DNA of 64,000 nucleotides from Sphingomonas sp. A2-49 (GTDB lineage: Bacteria > Pseudomonadota > Alphaproteobacteria > Sphingomonadales > Sphingomonadaceae), in contig NZ_JAJLPA010000012.1 of assembly GCF_025548555.1 (NCBI RefSeq), positions 1 through 64,000 on the forward strand, given 5' to 3'. The translations under genes were made by a program, and so were the position numbers. Positions 1 through 8,298 of this stretch are shown here, one piece after another (the first letter of the stretch is position 1; each line of letters starts with the position of its first letter). The notes beneath the pieces are model-generated. The model saw only the letters and a program-made list of their open reading frames with translations, did no database searches and had not been told where the DNA came from.

Positions 1-299
1 CGCGGCTGCGGCGCGGGGGGCGCGGGTTCGGGTTCCGGCTGCGGCTCTGCGACGGTTTCGGCCGGCGGCGCGGCATCCTCGGGCTCACCCTGATCCGGCG
101 CGACCGATTGCGCGGGCGGCGTCACCGCCTGCGGCGCGGTCGCCTCCAGCCCGACGTCCTTCACCAGGCTGACCTCCATCGGGGTCTGCTGGAGCTTCTG
201 CGGATTGGGCGTCGCGAGAAAGCCGACCGACAGCAGGCCGAAGAGCACGACATGCCCCGCGACCGCGATGCCGAGGCCGATCTTCTCCGCGCGATCCAT
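1..299 (-). CDS. tolA: TolA-like cell-envelope protein, C-terminus beyond the window
   Basis: This is the first 99 residues of a TolA/TonB-type periplasm-spanning protein. A short cytoplasmic start is followed by one membrane segment at about residues 8-29, then a Pro/Ala/Glu-rich linker that runs off the window edge. The start codon shares one base with the tolR stop (TGATG), so it is translated directly after tolR. In the family, TolA links the TolQR proton channel to TolB/Pal at the outer membrane during constriction. The C-terminal domain that would separate TolA from TonB is not in the window, so the name rests on the anchor, linker and operon position. Confidence 0.85.
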   Translation of the reverse strand, partial: MDRAEKIGLGIAVAGHVVLFGLLSVGFLATPNPQKLQQTPMEVSLVKDVGLEATAPQAVTPPAQSVAPDQGEPEDAAPPAETVAEPQPEPEPAPPAPQP

Positions 300-754
300 C
301 AGCGCGCCGCCGTTCCGCCCGCGCCGGAGCCTTCGACGGTCAGCAACGACACGCGGTTGATCCCGGCGCGGTTGAGTTCGCCCATCACCCGCATCACCCG
401 GCCGTAGTCGAGCGCGCGATCGGCACGCAGGAAGACCTGCGGCGGCTCGCCCCCCGCCTTGCTCGCGGCGAGCCGTTCGAGCCGCTCCGGCAGCGCCGCC
501 TCGGTCACCGGCGCGTCGTCGAGGAACAGCTGCCCGGCGGCGTCGATCGACAGCTGCACCGGCCTGGCGTCCTGATCGAGTGCCTTGGCGCGGCTGTCGG
601 GCAGGTTGACGGGGACGCCCGCGGTGAGCAGCGGAGCGGTCACCATGAAGATGATGAGCAGCACCAGCATCACGTCGACTAGCGGCGTGACGTTGATGTC
701 CGCCACCGGCGCCCGCCGCCCGCGGCCGCGGGACGAGGGAAGGTTCATGCCCAT
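299..754 (-). CDS. tolR: TolR, ExbD/TolR proton-channel subunit
   Basis: The 151-residue protein has a short basic N-terminus and one membrane helix. The helix carries the family proton-relay Asp in the DVMLVLLIIFMVTAP stretch at about residues 27-41. A periplasmic domain of the usual ExbD/TolR size follows. With TolQ it forms the inner-membrane motor that energises TolA and Pal. It lies between tolQ and tolA, but 151 bases of repeat-bearing DNA separate it from tolQ, unlike the tight overlaps elsewhere in the operon. Confidence 0.93.
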   Translation of the reverse strand: MGMNLPSSRGRGRRAPVADINVTPLVDVMLVLLIIFMVTAPLLTAGVPVNLPDSRAKALDQDARPVQLSIDAAGQLFLDDAPVTEAALPERLERLAASKAGGEPPQVFLRADRALDYGRVMRVMGELNRAGINRVSLLTVEGSGAGGTAAR

Positions 755-759
755 CAGAT

Positions 760-890
760 CCTCCCCGGCACGGGGAGGCGGACCGCGTCACGCAGTGACG
801 TGGTGGAGGGGGCTTTCCACATGGCGCGGCGCCCGGGGATGCCCCCCTCCGCCACCGCTGCGCGGCGCCACCTCCCCAGACCGGGGAGGA
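760..890. repeat. Palindromic intergenic repeat between tolQ and tolR
   Basis: The element is bounded at each end by its own small hairpin: CTCCCCGGCACGGGGAG at 761-777 and CTCCCCAGACCGGGGAG at 872-888. The interior arms are also largely complementary, with GTGGTGGAGGGGGC on one side matching GCCCCCCTCCGCCAC on the other, so the whole can fold as a long branched stem. It has no credible reading frame. It resembles the REP/MITE-like palindromes scattered between genes in sphingomonad genomes. Its unusual feature is that it lies inside a co-transcribed operon. Confidence 0.75.
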
Positions 891-905
891 TTGAGAGATC
901 GCCCC

Positions 906-1598
906 TCACCGTCCGCTGTCCAGCTGGCGCGACAGCGTGGTGTGAAAGCCGTCGGCGAAACGGCCCAGCGCTGCCTCGATCCGGTTCACGCCGTGGCTGA
1001 AGCGATTGTAGGCGATCACCGCGGGGATCGCGGCGAACAGGCCGATCGCGGTGGCGAACAGCGCCTCGGCGATCCCCGGCGCGACCACGGCGAGCGACGA
1101 ATTCTGCGCCTGCGCGATGCCCGTGAAGCTGCGCATGATGCCCCATACGGTGCCGAACAGCCCGACGAACGGCGCCACCGAACCGATCGTCGCCAGGATG
1201 TTGAGCCGGTCGCCGATCCGGTCGATCTCCAGCGCCGCCGCCGCGCCCATCGCCGTCGCCAGCCGTTCGCGCGTGCCGCCCTTGTCGATCGAACCGCCCG
1301 CGGTCGACCGGCGCCATTCCTTCACCCCGGCAGCGAAGACGCGCGCGGAGGGCAGGTCCTTGTCCGCCTCCGCCTTGTAGAAGGCGTCGATATCCTCCGC
1401 CTGCCAGAAATCGCGCTCGAACCCCGCCATGCCCGCGCGGATCCGGCCCAGCCGGCGCCAGAAGGCGATGATGAGCGCCCAGGTCCAGACGCTGGCGATC
1501 AGCAGCCCGGCCATCACGATCTTCACCACCACGTCCGCCTGCAGGAACAGCGCGACCGGCGACAGCGTCGCCGCATCCATGTTGAACACCGGATTCAT
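906..1598 (-). CDS. tolQ: TolQ, MotA/TolQ/ExbB proton-channel subunit
   Basis: The 230-residue protein has an N-terminal membrane helix at about residues 25-47, a long cytoplasmic loop, and two further helices. The last two carry the conserved TolQ/ExbB stretches IGSVAPFVGLFGTVWGIM and EALFATAIGLFAAIPAV. It is the channel partner of TolR and powers TolA-Pal. The start overlaps the ybgC stop by four bases (ATGA), so the two are translationally coupled. A longer frame over the same DNA in another phase is a shadow. Confidence 0.95.
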   Translation of the reverse strand: MNPVFNMDAATLSPVALFLQADVVVKIVMAGLLIASVWTWALIIAFWRRLGRIRAGMAGFERDFWQAEDIDAFYKAEADKDLPSARVFAAGVKEWRRSTAGGSIDKGGTRERLATAMGAAAALEIDRIGDRLNILATIGSVAPFVGLFGTVWGIMRSFTGIAQAQNSSLAVVAPGIAEALFATAIGLFAAIPAVIAYNRFSHGVNRIEAALGRFADGFHTTLSRQLDSGR

Positions 1599-2059
1599 GC
1601 ATTGCTCCCCTGCCAGATCAGGCTTTGGTAGATGTCCGTCCAGGCGGTCGGTTGACGCTTGGGCCGGCCCGACGGCGCGACCAGCGCCGCCGTGACCTCG
1701 GCCTGCGTCAGAACAAGCGGACCGCGCCTGACTGTCTGATGAATGACGACGCTGGCGGCGCGGACGCGCAGCACCCGGCTGACGACGAGCAGCGCGTCGT
1801 CCAGCCGCGCCGGCGCCGCATAGCGGATCGACAGGTCGGCGACGGCATAGGCGCCCTCGCCCGCATCGTGCACCGCGCGCTGGTCGATCCCGGCGAGCCG
1901 CAGCATGTCCGAGCGCGCGCGCTCCATGAATCGCAGATAGTTGGCGTGGTAGACGACGCCGGACACATCGGTGTCCTCGAAGAAGACGCGCACCGGATAG
2001 CGATGCTCGCGCCCTTCGAAACGTCCTGCCTGCGGCTGGTCCAGCCCGTCGTCACTCAT
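1595..2059 (-). CDS. ybgC: YbgC-type acyl-CoA thioesterase of the tol-pal cluster
   Basis: This is a 154-residue hotdog-fold thioesterase. The family signature is visible as FFEDTDVSGVVYHANYLRFM at about residues 26-45, which includes the catalytic Asp. In the family it hydrolyses acyl-CoA or acyl-ACP and is encoded first in most tol-pal operons, probably tying phospholipid metabolism to envelope constriction. It overlaps tolQ by four bases. The ATG at 2059 lies 54 bases after the upstream lipoprotein gene, so that gene may be in the same transcript. Confidence 0.92.
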   Translation of the reverse strand: MSDDGLDQPQAGRFEGREHRYPVRVFFEDTDVSGVVYHANYLRFMERARSDMLRLAGIDQRAVHDAGEGAYAVADLSIRYAAPARLDDALLVVSRVLRVRAASVVIHQTVRRGPLVLTQAEVTAALVAPSGRPKRQPTAWTDIYQSLIWQGSNA

Positions 2060-2113
2060 GCCGCCGCGCGTTAACCCAACCGGCGCGCAGGGGGAACCCC
2101 GCGCGCGCGGCGA

Positions 2114-2863
2114 TCACGGCGTCACGATGGCGCGCGTATCGACAAAGACGCTGGGATCGAGCGCCAGCCGGGGGCGTGCCGCGGGCAACGCGACCGGGAT
2201 CGCCTGGACGGTGCGGATCGCGGGCGCGGCGGTATCGGCCATCGCCATCCGCGTCGCCGCGGCGCGCTGCGCCCGCCAGCGGTCGTAGGCGGCGTAGACG
2301 TCGGTGAACGGCCGTTCGAGCGCGGCGAGACGCACGACGGCGAAGGCCGGCAGGTCGGCGGGCGCGACCGCGGCCCCATCGGCAAGCGTCGCCGCGGCGG
2401 CGTCGCAGAACGCCGCATGTCCCGGCGCCTGTGCGAAGAAATTGTACAGGCGCGTCATCTGGTCGTCGTAGCGGTCCTGCCAGTCGCCGCCGCCGGTGCG
2501 GAATTCCGCGGCGAGCCCCGCCTGCGCCGCGGCGAGCGCCGCCTTGCGCTGGCCGAGCATCGTATTGTAGCCGGCGACGATCGCCGCCGCATCGGGGCCG
2601 CGGCAGGCGAGCGCGGCGACGTTGAGCGCGGCGCGCAGGTGCCACAGCGCGCCGTCGGCGGTCAGGTCGCGGTTCGGGGTGGCGTAGCGGCCATCGGGCA
2701 TCACCGCCGGGATCCGCATGCCGGCATAGGTGCCCGCGGGCATCGCGGCGATCGCCGCGGCCGGTGCCGGTTCGGGGGGAACGACGGCGACCGCGCCCGG
2801 CTTCGCCGTGCATCCGGCCAGCAGGCCGACGCCGATCGCGGTAAGAACAACGTATCGGCGCAT
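2114..2863 (-). CDS. Lipoprotein of unknown function
   Basis: The 249-residue protein starts with a signal peptide and a lipobox, LLAGC at about residues 14-18, so it should be lipidated at Cys18. The mature part is Ala-rich and predicted soluble. I do not recognise a domain. It lies upstream of ybgC on the same strand, and a membership in the tol operon is possible but not shown. A TTAA-N7-TTAC site lies about 55 bases upstream of its start. Confidence 0.75.
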   Translation of the reverse strand: MRRYVVLTAIGVGLLAGCTAKPGAVAVVPPEPAPAAAIAAMPAGTYAGMRIPAVMPDGRYATPNRDLTADGALWHLRAALNVAALACRGPDAAAIVAGYNTMLGQRKAALAAAQAGLAAEFRTGGGDWQDRYDDQMTRLYNFFAQAPGHAAFCDAAAATLADGAAVAPADLPAFAVVRLAALERPFTDVYAAYDRWRAQRAAATRMAMADTAAPAIRTVQAIPVALPAARPRLALDPSVFVDTRAIVTP

Positions 2864-2917
2864 CGCCGGTCCTTCCCTGCTGCCCCCCGACAGGCCCGAA
2901 GTGTGATGCGCAAATGG

Positions 2918-2933
2918 TTAACAAAAGGTTACC
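2918..2933. promoter_or_regulatory. Possible CtrA-type site (TTAA-N7-TTAC)
   Basis: TTAA at 2918-2921 and TTAC at 2929-2932 are separated by seven bases, one base short of the alphaproteobacterial CtrA consensus TTAA-N7-TTAA. The site lies about 55 bases upstream of the lipoprotein gene, in the only AT-rich patch of this intergenic region. CtrA control of an envelope lipoprotein beside tol genes would make sense, but a match this short can arise by chance. Confidence 0.3.
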
Positions 2934-2952
2934 GCATGCCGCATATCGGCGT

Positions 2953-3939
2953 TCAGGCGGCGCGCTTCTCCAGCGCGGATGCCGCCTCGCGCATCAGCGC
3001 GGCGATGATGTCGGCGATCGGCTCCTCGCGCGTGACCATGCCGACCGACTGGCCGGCCATCACGCTGCCATGCTCGACGTCGCCGTCGATCACCGCGCGG
3101 CGGAGCGCACCGGCCCAGTAATGTTCGATCTGCAACTGCGCCTCGGCCATCGCCACGCCGCCCTCGTCCAGCGTCTGCGCGACCTCGCGCTGCTTGGCGC
3201 TGAACAGCTCGCCGCCCGCGTTCTTCAGCGCGCGTACCGGGATCACCGGCAGGCGCGGGTCGATCTGCACGCTCGCCACCGCGTCGCGGGCGGAGGCGCG
3301 GATGAACGCCTTCTTGAAATTGGCGTGCGCGATCGATTCGGTCGCACAGACGAACCGCGTGCCGAGCTGCACGCCGGCCGCACCCATGTCGAGATAGCCC
3401 GCGATCGCCTCGCCGCGACCGATGCCGCCGGCGACGAACACCGGGACCGTCTCCGCGATCTCGGGCAGCATCTCCTGCGCCAGCACGCTGGTCGACACCG
3501 GGCCGATGTGGCCGCCCGCCTCCATCCCCTCGATCACCAGCGCATCGACGCCCGAGCGGATCAGCTTCTTCGCCAGCGCCAGCGTCGGCGCGAAGCATAT
3601 GACCTTCGCCCCCGATGCCTTGATCGCCTCTAGGCTGCCCTTCGGCGGCAGGCCGCCGGCGAGCACGACATGGCCGACCCCGTGCCGGGTGCATACCGCG
3701 ATCAGGTCGAACAGCGCCGGGTGCATGGTGATGAGGTTCACGCCGAACGGCCGGTCGGTCATCGCCTTCGTCGCCGCGATCTCGGCATCGAGCAGCTCGG
3801 GCGTCATCGCGCCGCAGGCGATCACGCCGAACCCGCCGGCGTTCGACATCGCCGAAACGAGGTTGCGTTCGCTGACCCACGACATGGCGCCTGCCATGAT
3901 CGCGACCTCGCTGCCGAGGAACGCCGCGCCGCGCGCCAT
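2953..3939 (-). CDS. Nitronate monooxygenase / 2-nitropropane dioxygenase-like flavoenzyme
   Basis: The 328-residue protein is an FMN-binding TIM barrel of the NMO/FabK family. Visible family stretches are AGAMSWVSERNLVSAMSNAG near the start, EGMEAGGHIG in the middle, FVAGGIGRGEAI, and GAAGVQLGTRFV. Such enzymes oxidise alkyl nitronates; FabK relatives reduce enoyl-ACP. The frame stays open to an ATG at 4059, but those 40 extra residues are encoded by a palindromic repeat and do not resemble the family. I therefore chose the ATG at 3939. The exact substrate cannot be told from sequence. Confidence 0.85.
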   Translation of the reverse strand: MARGAAFLGSEVAIMAGAMSWVSERNLVSAMSNAGGFGVIACGAMTPELLDAEIAATKAMTDRPFGVNLITMHPALFDLIAVCTRHGVGHVVLAGGLPPKGSLEAIKASGAKVICFAPTLALAKKLIRSGVDALVIEGMEAGGHIGPVSTSVLAQEMLPEIAETVPVFVAGGIGRGEAIAGYLDMGAAGVQLGTRFVCATESIAHANFKKAFIRASARDAVASVQIDPRLPVIPVRALKNAGGELFSAKQREVAQTLDEGGVAMAEAQLQIEHYWAGALRRAVIDGDVEHGSVMAGQSVGMVTREEPIADIIAALMREAASALEKRAA

Positions 3940-3953
3940 ACGGCGGCCGAGCC

Positions 3954-4072
3954 TCTCCCCTCCCGCATGCGAAAGGGGCTGGGGGAGGGCCTGATCGGCG
4001 GTGTCAGTCGTTGGGAGCGTCATGGCGCATGCCATGCCCTCCCCCAATCCCTCCCGCAAGCGGCAGGCGGAT
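3954..4072. repeat. Palindromic intergenic repeat between the NMO-like gene and lysC
   Basis: The arms TGGGGGAGGGC at 3980-3990 and GCCCTCCCCCA at 4036-4046 are perfect complements. They are flanked by outer arms rich in CCTCCCGC-type sequence, so the segment can fold as one long stem with a loop of about 45 bases. It differs in sequence from the tolQ-tolR element but has the same C-rich palindromic style. It follows the lysC stop directly and may act as a transcript-end structure for lysC. Confidence 0.65.
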
Positions 4073-4073
4073 T

Positions 4074-5345
4074 TTACGCTGCCTCCGCGTCCAGGCCGTA
4101 CGCCGTGTGGAGCACGCGGACCGCGAGTTCCGTCTCGTCCTCGTCGATCAGCACCGATACCTTGATCTCGCTGGTCGAGATCGCCTGGATGTTGATGCCG
4201 CGCGCGCCCAGCGTGGTGAACATCGTGCTGGCGACGCCCGCATGGCTGCGCATGCCGACGCCGACGACCGAGATCTTGGCGACGCGCGTGTCGTGGACGA
4301 GTTCGGAAAAGCCGATCGCGTCGCGCCCCTGGTTCAGCGCCTCCAGCGACCGCGCCAGATCGGCGGACGGCACGGTGAAGGTGACGTCGGTCGATCCGTG
4401 GTTGTGCGCGATGTTCTGGATAATCATGTCGACGTTGATGTTCGCCGCGGCGAGCGGCGCGAAGATCGCGGCGACCGCGCCGGGCTTGTCGGGCACGCTG
4501 ATGAGCGTGATCTTCGCCTCGTTCTTGTCGTGCGCGATCCCCGTGATGAGCTGGCGTTCCACGTCATCAATCTCCTCTTCGCCGACGATCATCGTGCCGG
4601 GCAATGTGTCCGCCATCGGCGCGTCCTCGCCCGTGAAGGACGAGAGCACCTGGACGCGGACCTGTTCCTTCATCGCGAGCCCGACCGACCGGGTCTGCAA
4701 CACCTTGGCGCCGACGCTGGCGAGTTCCAGCATCTCTTCATAGGTCACCTTGGCGAGCTTGCGCGCGCGCGGCACGATCCGCGGGTCGGTGGTGTAGACG
4801 CCGTCGACGTCGGTATAGATGTCGCAGCGATCCGCCTTCATCGCCGCCGCCACCGCCACCGCCGACGTGTCCGATCCGCCGCGTCCCAGCGTCGTGACGC
4901 GCCCCCTGCCGCCACCGGTATCGTCGGCGACGCCCTGGAAGCCGGGGATCACCGCGACCTCGCCCGCCGCCAGGCTAGCGTCGAGCGCGGCGGTCTCGAT
5001 CGTGCCGATCCGCGCCTTGGCGAAGGCGTCGTCGGTGTGGATCGGCAGCTGCCAGCCGAGCCACGAACGCGCCTTCACCCCCGCCGCCTGCAATGCGATC
5101 GCAAGCAGGCCGCTGGTGATCTGTTCCCCCGCGGCGACGACGACGTCATATTCGCGCGGGTCGTACAGCGACGACGCCTCGCGGCAGAAGCCGACCAGCC
5201 GGTCGGTTTCGCCCGCCATCGCCGACACGACGACCGCGACCTGGTGTCCGGCATCGACCTCGCGTTTGACGCGCGCGGCGACGCTCCGGATGCGCTCGAT
5301 CCCGGCCATCGACGTGCCGCCGAACTTCATCACGATCCGCGCCAT
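4074..5345 (-). CDS. lysC: Aspartate kinase
   Basis: The enzyme phosphorylates L-aspartate, the first step towards lysine, threonine, methionine and diaminopimelate. The 423-residue protein has the kinase start motif MKFGGTS at about residues 5-11, the GRGGSDTSAVA nucleotide-site motif, and two C-terminal ACT domains for feedback control. The ATG at 5345 puts the family start at residue 1. An upstream ATG at 5519 would add 58 unrelated residues and run into ubiG, so it was rejected. It is divergent from ubiG, with 52 bases between them. Confidence 0.95.
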   Translation of the reverse strand: MARIVMKFGGTSMAGIERIRSVAARVKREVDAGHQVAVVVSAMAGETDRLVGFCREASSLYDPREYDVVVAAGEQITSGLLAIALQAAGVKARSWLGWQLPIHTDDAFAKARIGTIETAALDASLAAGEVAVIPGFQGVADDTGGGRGRVTTLGRGGSDTSAVAVAAAMKADRCDIYTDVDGVYTTDPRIVPRARKLAKVTYEEMLELASVGAKVLQTRSVGLAMKEQVRVQVLSSFTGEDAPMADTLPGTMIVGEEEIDDVERQLITGIAHDKNEAKITLISVPDKPGAVAAIFAPLAAANINVDMIIQNIAHNHGSTDVTFTVPSADLARSLEALNQGRDAIGFSELVHDTRVAKISVVGVGMRSHAGVASTMFTTLGARGINIQAISTSEIKVSVLIDEDETELAVRVLHTAYGLDAEAA

Positions 5346-5397
5346 CTGGCTCGCCAAACTCCTTGGGGTAGAGGGGCCGTCCTGATAGGTAGCGGCC

Positions 5398-6135
5398 ATG
5401 GGAAGCGCAAGCGACACGATGGGCGGGACGATCGACCCCGGCGAGGCACGCCACTTCGGCGCGATGGCACGCGACTGGTGGGACCCCAGGGGGTCGTCGG
5501 CGATGCTGCACCGGCTCAACCCCGCGCGGCTGGGCTATATCCGCGCCGCGATCGACCTGCACTGGGACGGCGACGATACCGGCTTCGCGCCGCTCGCGGG
5601 CCGGACCACGCTCGACGTCGGCTGCGGCGCCGGGCTGCTCTGCGAACCGCTCGCCCGGCTCGGCGCGCAGGTCACCGGGATCGACGCCGCGGCGGAAAAT
5701 ATCGCCGTAGCTCAGGCACATGCCGAGCAGTCGGGCCTGTCCATCGACTATCGCGCGATCGGCGTCGAGGCCATGACGGGCCGTTTCGACCTCGTCACCA
5801 GCCTCGAGGTAATCGAGCATGTCCGCGATCCCGCGGGCTTCGTACGCGGGCTGGCGGAGGCGCTGGACGACGGCGGCCTGCTGGTGATGTCGACCCCCAA
5901 CCGCACGCCGCTGTCGCGCCTTGCGCTCATCACGCTGGCGGAGGGCACGGGGCGCATCCCGCGCGGCACGCACGACTGGGACAAATTCCTCACCCCCGAC
6001 GAACTGACCGACCTGCTCCGGCGCGCGGGGCTGACCGTCACGGACGTGCGCGGGCTCGCCTATTCGCCCGCGACCGGGTTCCGCCTGAGCGATTCGACGC
6101 AGCTGGACTATTTCGTCACCGCGAAACGCCGCTAG
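5398..6135 (+). CDS. ubiG: UbiG, ubiquinone O-methyltransferase
   Basis: The 245-residue SAM-dependent methyltransferase carries out the O-methylation steps of ubiquinone synthesis. Visible family features are FGAMARDWWDP near the N-terminus, the SAM-binding motif LDVGCGAGLL at about residues 74-83, and the DLVTSLEVIEHV motif. Length and ends match UbiG. It is transcribed away from lysC and is followed after 10 bases by a glycosyltransferase gene, which may be co-transcribed. Confidence 0.95.
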   Translation: MGSASDTMGGTIDPGEARHFGAMARDWWDPRGSSAMLHRLNPARLGYIRAAIDLHWDGDDTGFAPLAGRTTLDVGCGAGLLCEPLARLGAQVTGIDAAAENIAVAQAHAEQSGLSIDYRAIGVEAMTGRFDLVTSLEVIEHVRDPAGFVRGLAEALDDGGLLVMSTPNRTPLSRLALITLAEGTGRIPRGTHDWDKFLTPDELTDLLRRAGLTVTDVRGLAYSPATGFRLSDSTQLDYFVTAKRR

Positions 6136-6145
6136 GCGCGCCGCC

Positions 6146-7579
6146 ATGTCCGTCCTGCACGCGCGCCGGCTGCGGCTGCCGATCCTGTTGCTCGTCGCCG
6201 TCGCCGCGCGCTGGCTGACGTTCGGCAACCCGCTGGTCCATGTCGACGAGGAATTCTATTTCGTCGCCGCCTCCCGCATGTGGCAGGGCGCGCTGCCGTT
6301 CGTCGACGTGTGGGACCGCAAGCCGATCGGACTGTTCCTGCTCTATGCCGTGCCCGCACGGCTCGGTTTCCCCGCGGGCATCTGGGCCTACCAGATGCTG
6401 GCACTCGCCAGCGTCGTCGCGACCGCCTGGCTGATCGCGCGGCTGGCCGAACGGATCGGCTTTGCCGCCGGCGCCACCGCCGCGGCGCTCGCCTACATCC
6501 TGTGGCTCGACCTGCTCGGCGGGCAGGGCGGGCAGTCGCCGGTCTTCTACAACCTGCTTGCCATCGGTGCGGCGTTGCTGCTGCTCGCGTCGGCGGCCTC
6601 GCCGCGCCGCCGCGCGACCGGCCTGCTCGTCATGGCGCTGATCGGCGTCGGTCTGCAGATCAAGACGTCTCTGGTGTTCGAAGGCATCCTGTTCGGCCTG
6701 TGGCTGCTGGTCGAGGACTGGCACATCGCCCGCCGGCCGGCCGCATCGCTCGCCTATGGCGCGGCCCTGATCCTCGTCGCGCTGCTGCCGAGCGTCGCGG
6801 CGGCGGGCTGTTATTACGCCGTCGGGCAGTGGGACGCCTTCGTCTACGCCAACGTCCTGTCGATCTTCCAGCGCCACGCCGACCCGATCGGCGAACTCGC
6901 GTCCAACTTCGGCCAGATCGTCCTCATCGCCTCGCCGCCGGTGACGCTCGCGATCCTTGCACTATACCGCGGCACCGCCGACGCGGACCACGCCCGCGAC
7001 CGGCGTTTCGTCGCGCTGTGGCTGGGCGTCGCGATCGCCAGCGTGCTGATCTTCCGCCCGTGGTTCGACCATTATGCGCTCCCGATCCTGCTGCCCGCCT
7101 GTGCCGCGGCGGCCGGCCTGCTCGGCAGCGCACGCTGGCGCCGCCACACGCCTGCGCTGCTGCTGACCGCGGCGCTCGCCGGCCAGATCGTGCTGGTGGT
7201 GCAGCGGCTGGGCCGCGGCGACGCGCGCGAACTGGCGGCGATGACGCGCGTGGTCGGCCGGGGACCGGGATGCCTTTACGTCTATTCGGGGACGACGATG
7301 CTCTACGCCTCGACGGGACGTTGCACGCTGTCGCGGTTCCTAGTGCCCTCGCACCTGATCCGCGCGCGCGAGGCCGGCGCGACCGGCGTCGATCAGGACA
7401 GCGAGATCCGCCGCATCCTGGCGGCGCGCCCCGCGGTCGTGGTGATCCGCCCGGCCTATGGCGGCGAACGCCCTGCCGCGCACCGCATCGTCGTCGACGC
7501 GATGGCGCGCGACTATCGCCTCGCCGCCAAACTGCCGATGGGCAACGAAGGCGTCAGCATCTATCGTCTGGCCCGATGA
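6146..7579 (+). CDS. GT39/ArnT-like membrane glycosyltransferase
   Basis: The 477-residue polytopic protein has roughly ten hydrophobic segments. After the first membrane segment it carries the acidic VHVDEEFYF motif, the usual GT-C location for a catalytic acidic residue, followed by WDRKPIGLFLLYA, typical of GT39/ArnT relatives. Such enzymes move a sugar from a polyprenyl phosphate donor to a lipid or protein at the periplasmic face. Acceptor and sugar cannot be read from sequence. Its stop overlaps the next start by four bases (7576-7579). Confidence 0.8.
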   Translation: MSVLHARRLRLPILLLVAVAARWLTFGNPLVHVDEEFYFVAASRMWQGALPFVDVWDRKPIGLFLLYAVPARLGFPAGIWAYQMLALASVVATAWLIARLAERIGFAAGATAAALAYILWLDLLGGQGGQSPVFYNLLAIGAALLLLASAASPRRRATGLLVMALIGVGLQIKTSLVFEGILFGLWLLVEDWHIARRPAASLAYGAALILVALLPSVAAAGCYYAVGQWDAFVYANVLSIFQRHADPIGELASNFGQIVLIASPPVTLAILALYRGTADADHARDRRFVALWLGVAIASVLIFRPWFDHYALPILLPACAAAAGLLGSARWRRHTPALLLTAALAGQIVLVVQRLGRGDARELAAMTRVVGRGPGCLYVYSGTTMLYASTGRCTLSRFLVPSHLIRAREAGATGVDQDSEIRRILAARPAVVVIRPAYGGERPAAHRIVVDAMARDYRLAAKLPMGNEGVSIYRLAR

Positions 7580-8298
7580 AACGCCTGTTCGCCTCGATCC
7601 ACGACGTCTCGCCCCGCTTCGAGGGCGAGGTCGACCGCCTGCTCGACCATCTCGCGCCGCACGTCGGGCGGCGGCTGGCGATGCTGGTCGTGCCCGATCA
7701 CTGGAGCAGCGCGCCGATCACCCCGGCGTTCGCGGCACGGCTGCGCGGCTGGTCGGACGAGGGGATCGAGATGTTCGTCCACGGCTGGACGCACCGCGAC
7801 GACAGCCGCCACGCCGGTGCCGCCGCCGGGTTCAAGGCGCGCCACATGACCGCGGGCGAGGGCGAGTTCCTCGGCCTTTCGCATGACGAGGCGCTGCGGC
7901 GGATGCGCCGCGGCAAGGCGCTGGTCGAGGACATCACCGGGCGCGCGGCGACCGGCTTCATCGCCCCTGCCTGGCTCTATTCCGACGGCGCGCGCGCGGC
8001 GCTGGCCGATGCGGGGTTCGCACTGGCGGAGGATCACGCCCGCGTCTGGCGGCCGGGCGGCGGCGTCGTGGCGCGCGGGCCGGTCATCACCTGGGCCAGC
8101 CGGACGCGCATGCGCCAGCTGAGCTCGCTCGCCGCGGCCGGCGCGTTGCGCCACGCGCTGCAACCGCTGCGCAACGTGCGGATCGCGGTCCATCCCGGCG
8201 ACACGGGCGTCGCCGGCCTGCTCGACAGCATCACCGCGACCTTCGCCGCCTTCCGCCGGCACCGGCCCGCGGCCTACGCCGACCTTCTCGCCGGCTGA
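7576..8298 (+). CDS. DUF2334-type polysaccharide deacetylase
   Basis: The 240-residue protein starts FASIHDVSP, the metal-binding Asp motif typical of DUF2334 and related NodB-like deacetylases. FVHGWTHRD, about 60 residues further on, supplies the two-His metal site. It has no signal peptide. The start shares ATGA with the upstream GT39-like gene, so the two are coupled, and it probably trims or edits the glycan made by its neighbours. Its last 25 bases overlap the end of the convergent GT4 gene. Confidence 0.82.
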   Translation: MKRLFASIHDVSPRFEGEVDRLLDHLAPHVGRRLAMLVVPDHWSSAPITPAFAARLRGWSDEGIEMFVHGWTHRDDSRHAGAAAGFKARHMTAGEGEFLGLSHDEALRRMRRGKALVEDITGRAATGFIAPAWLYSDGARAALADAGFALAEDHARVWRPGGGVVARGPVITWASRTRMRQLSSLAAAGALRHALQPLRNVRIAVHPGDTGVAGLLDSITATFAAFRRHRPAAYADLLAG

